Assembly: GCA_030039105.1 (NCBI GenBank)
Contig: JASHQO010000056.1
Coordinates: 1-5,937, forward strand
Reading direction: 5' to 3'
Source of the DNA: Xanthobacteraceae bacterium
GTDB taxonomy: Bacteria; Pseudomonadota; Alphaproteobacteria; Rhizobiales; Xanthobacteraceae
DNA: 5,937 nt
The position numbers and the translations under genes are program-made. Below the pieces are notes generated by a model. It had not been told where the DNA came from. It was given only the letters and a program-made list of their open reading frames with translations, and did no database searches. Positions 5,631-5,937 of the stretch are shown here, piece after piece (positions within the stretch are counted from its first letter, which is position 1; each line of letters begins with the position of its first letter).

Positions 5631-5937
5631 ATGCCGGGCGTCCGCTTCGAACACCTTTTAGCTTCGACCGCCGTGGTTCTCGTGCTCGCCGCCGCGCCTG
5701 CGGCGCTGGCCGGGACCAATAACGCGGGCGCCCACGCCGCCACAGCCTCGGTGACGCCGCAACCGCTTGATTCGCCGGACTTGCCGCCGGCCGTCGGCTC
5801 GATCGGCAACACAACCGCTGCCCCCGCCCCATCTGCCGCCGGAGCCACCGGCAAACCGGATTTGCCACCGGCTGCACCGGCGGAAGCGGCGCCGCAGCCT
5901 GCCGCCGTCAGCGCACCTGCGGCCAATCCGGCGCCCG
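5631..5937 (+). CDS. Exported Ala/Pro-rich protein, N-terminal part only (runs off window)
   Basis: The visible 102 residues begin with a Sec signal peptide: MPGVRFEHLL, hydrophobic core ASTAVVLVLAAAPAALA, and an ALA-G cleavage site after residue 27. The mature part starts GTNNAGAHAATASVT and is a low-complexity Ala/Pro-rich stretch with two copies of PDLPPA (residues 49-54 and 76-81), typical of an extended linker or cell-wall-spanning segment ahead of a catalytic domain. No catalytic domain is in view, so the function cannot be read. From memory of similar loci in Bradyrhizobium relatives, an L,D-transpeptidase or other peptidoglycan enzyme is possible, but that is a guess. ATG 5631 is chosen over ATG 5624 (another frame, no signal peptide); GGAGGG lies ten bases upstream. 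No lipobox cysteine is present. Probably transcribed from the sigma-54 promoter at 5582. Confidence 0.75.
   Translation, partial: MPGVRFEHLLASTAVVLVLAAAPAALAGTNNAGAHAATASVTPQPLDSPDLPPAVGSIGNTTAAPAPSAAGATGKPDLPPAAPAEAAPQPAAVSAPAANPAP

Noticed and set aside
1..5937. CRISPR array, tRNA, rRNA, insertion sequence or phage genes
   Set aside because: No regularly spaced repeats, cloverleaf, transposase or integrase motifs seen on either strand.

Overview
The window is G+C-rich, densely coding DNA that looks like an alphaproteobacterium of the order Hyphomicrobiales (Bradyrhizobium / Rhodopseudomonas / Xanthobacteraceae type). Reasons: third positions are strongly G/C; a long imperfect palindrome with GTGCATGATC / GATCATGCAC ends resembles an intergenic repeat I remember as common in that group; there is a textbook CtrA box; and the gene content fits. 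Assignment below order level is not supported by the sequence alone.

Layout. (1) Bases 1-1411, minus strand: an M3-family oligoendopeptidase F whose 3' end lies outside the window. (2) Bases 1551-3772, plus strand: a likely three-gene operon. It holds a 353-aa protein of unknown function ending in a CxxC, a small selenoprotein of the UGSC family, and a GNAT acetyltransferase with an abnormal start codon. A 75-bp palindromic repeat separates the first two genes. (3) Bases 3935-5458, plus strand: an NtrC-type sigma-54 response regulator, with a perfect TTAA-N7-TTAA CtrA-type site 67 bases upstream. (4) Bases 5631-5937, plus strand: the start of an exported, Ala/Pro-rich protein, preceded by a good candidate sigma-54 (-24/-12) promoter.

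The main discovery is that 2708-3232 is one gene, not a 93-codon ORF followed by a non-coding stretch. The TGA at 2987-2989 is in frame, is followed by Gly-Ser-Cys-Ser-Ser-Cys, and the frame stays open to a real stop at 3230-3232. A strong hairpin starts a few bases after the TGA and puts a loop GU at the same distance as I recall for the E. coli fdhF SECIS. This reads as selenocysteine insertion giving a redox U-x-x-C motif. Conventional gene calling truncates it.

How the genes may work together (inference): the 353-aa protein, the selenoprotein and the acetyltransferase are co-directional and closely spaced, and the first two both carry thiol/selenol pairs, so they may form a small redox module of unknown substrate. 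Separately, CtrA may control the orphan response regulator, which may activate sigma-54 transcription of the exported protein next to it, linking cell-cycle control to the cell envelope.
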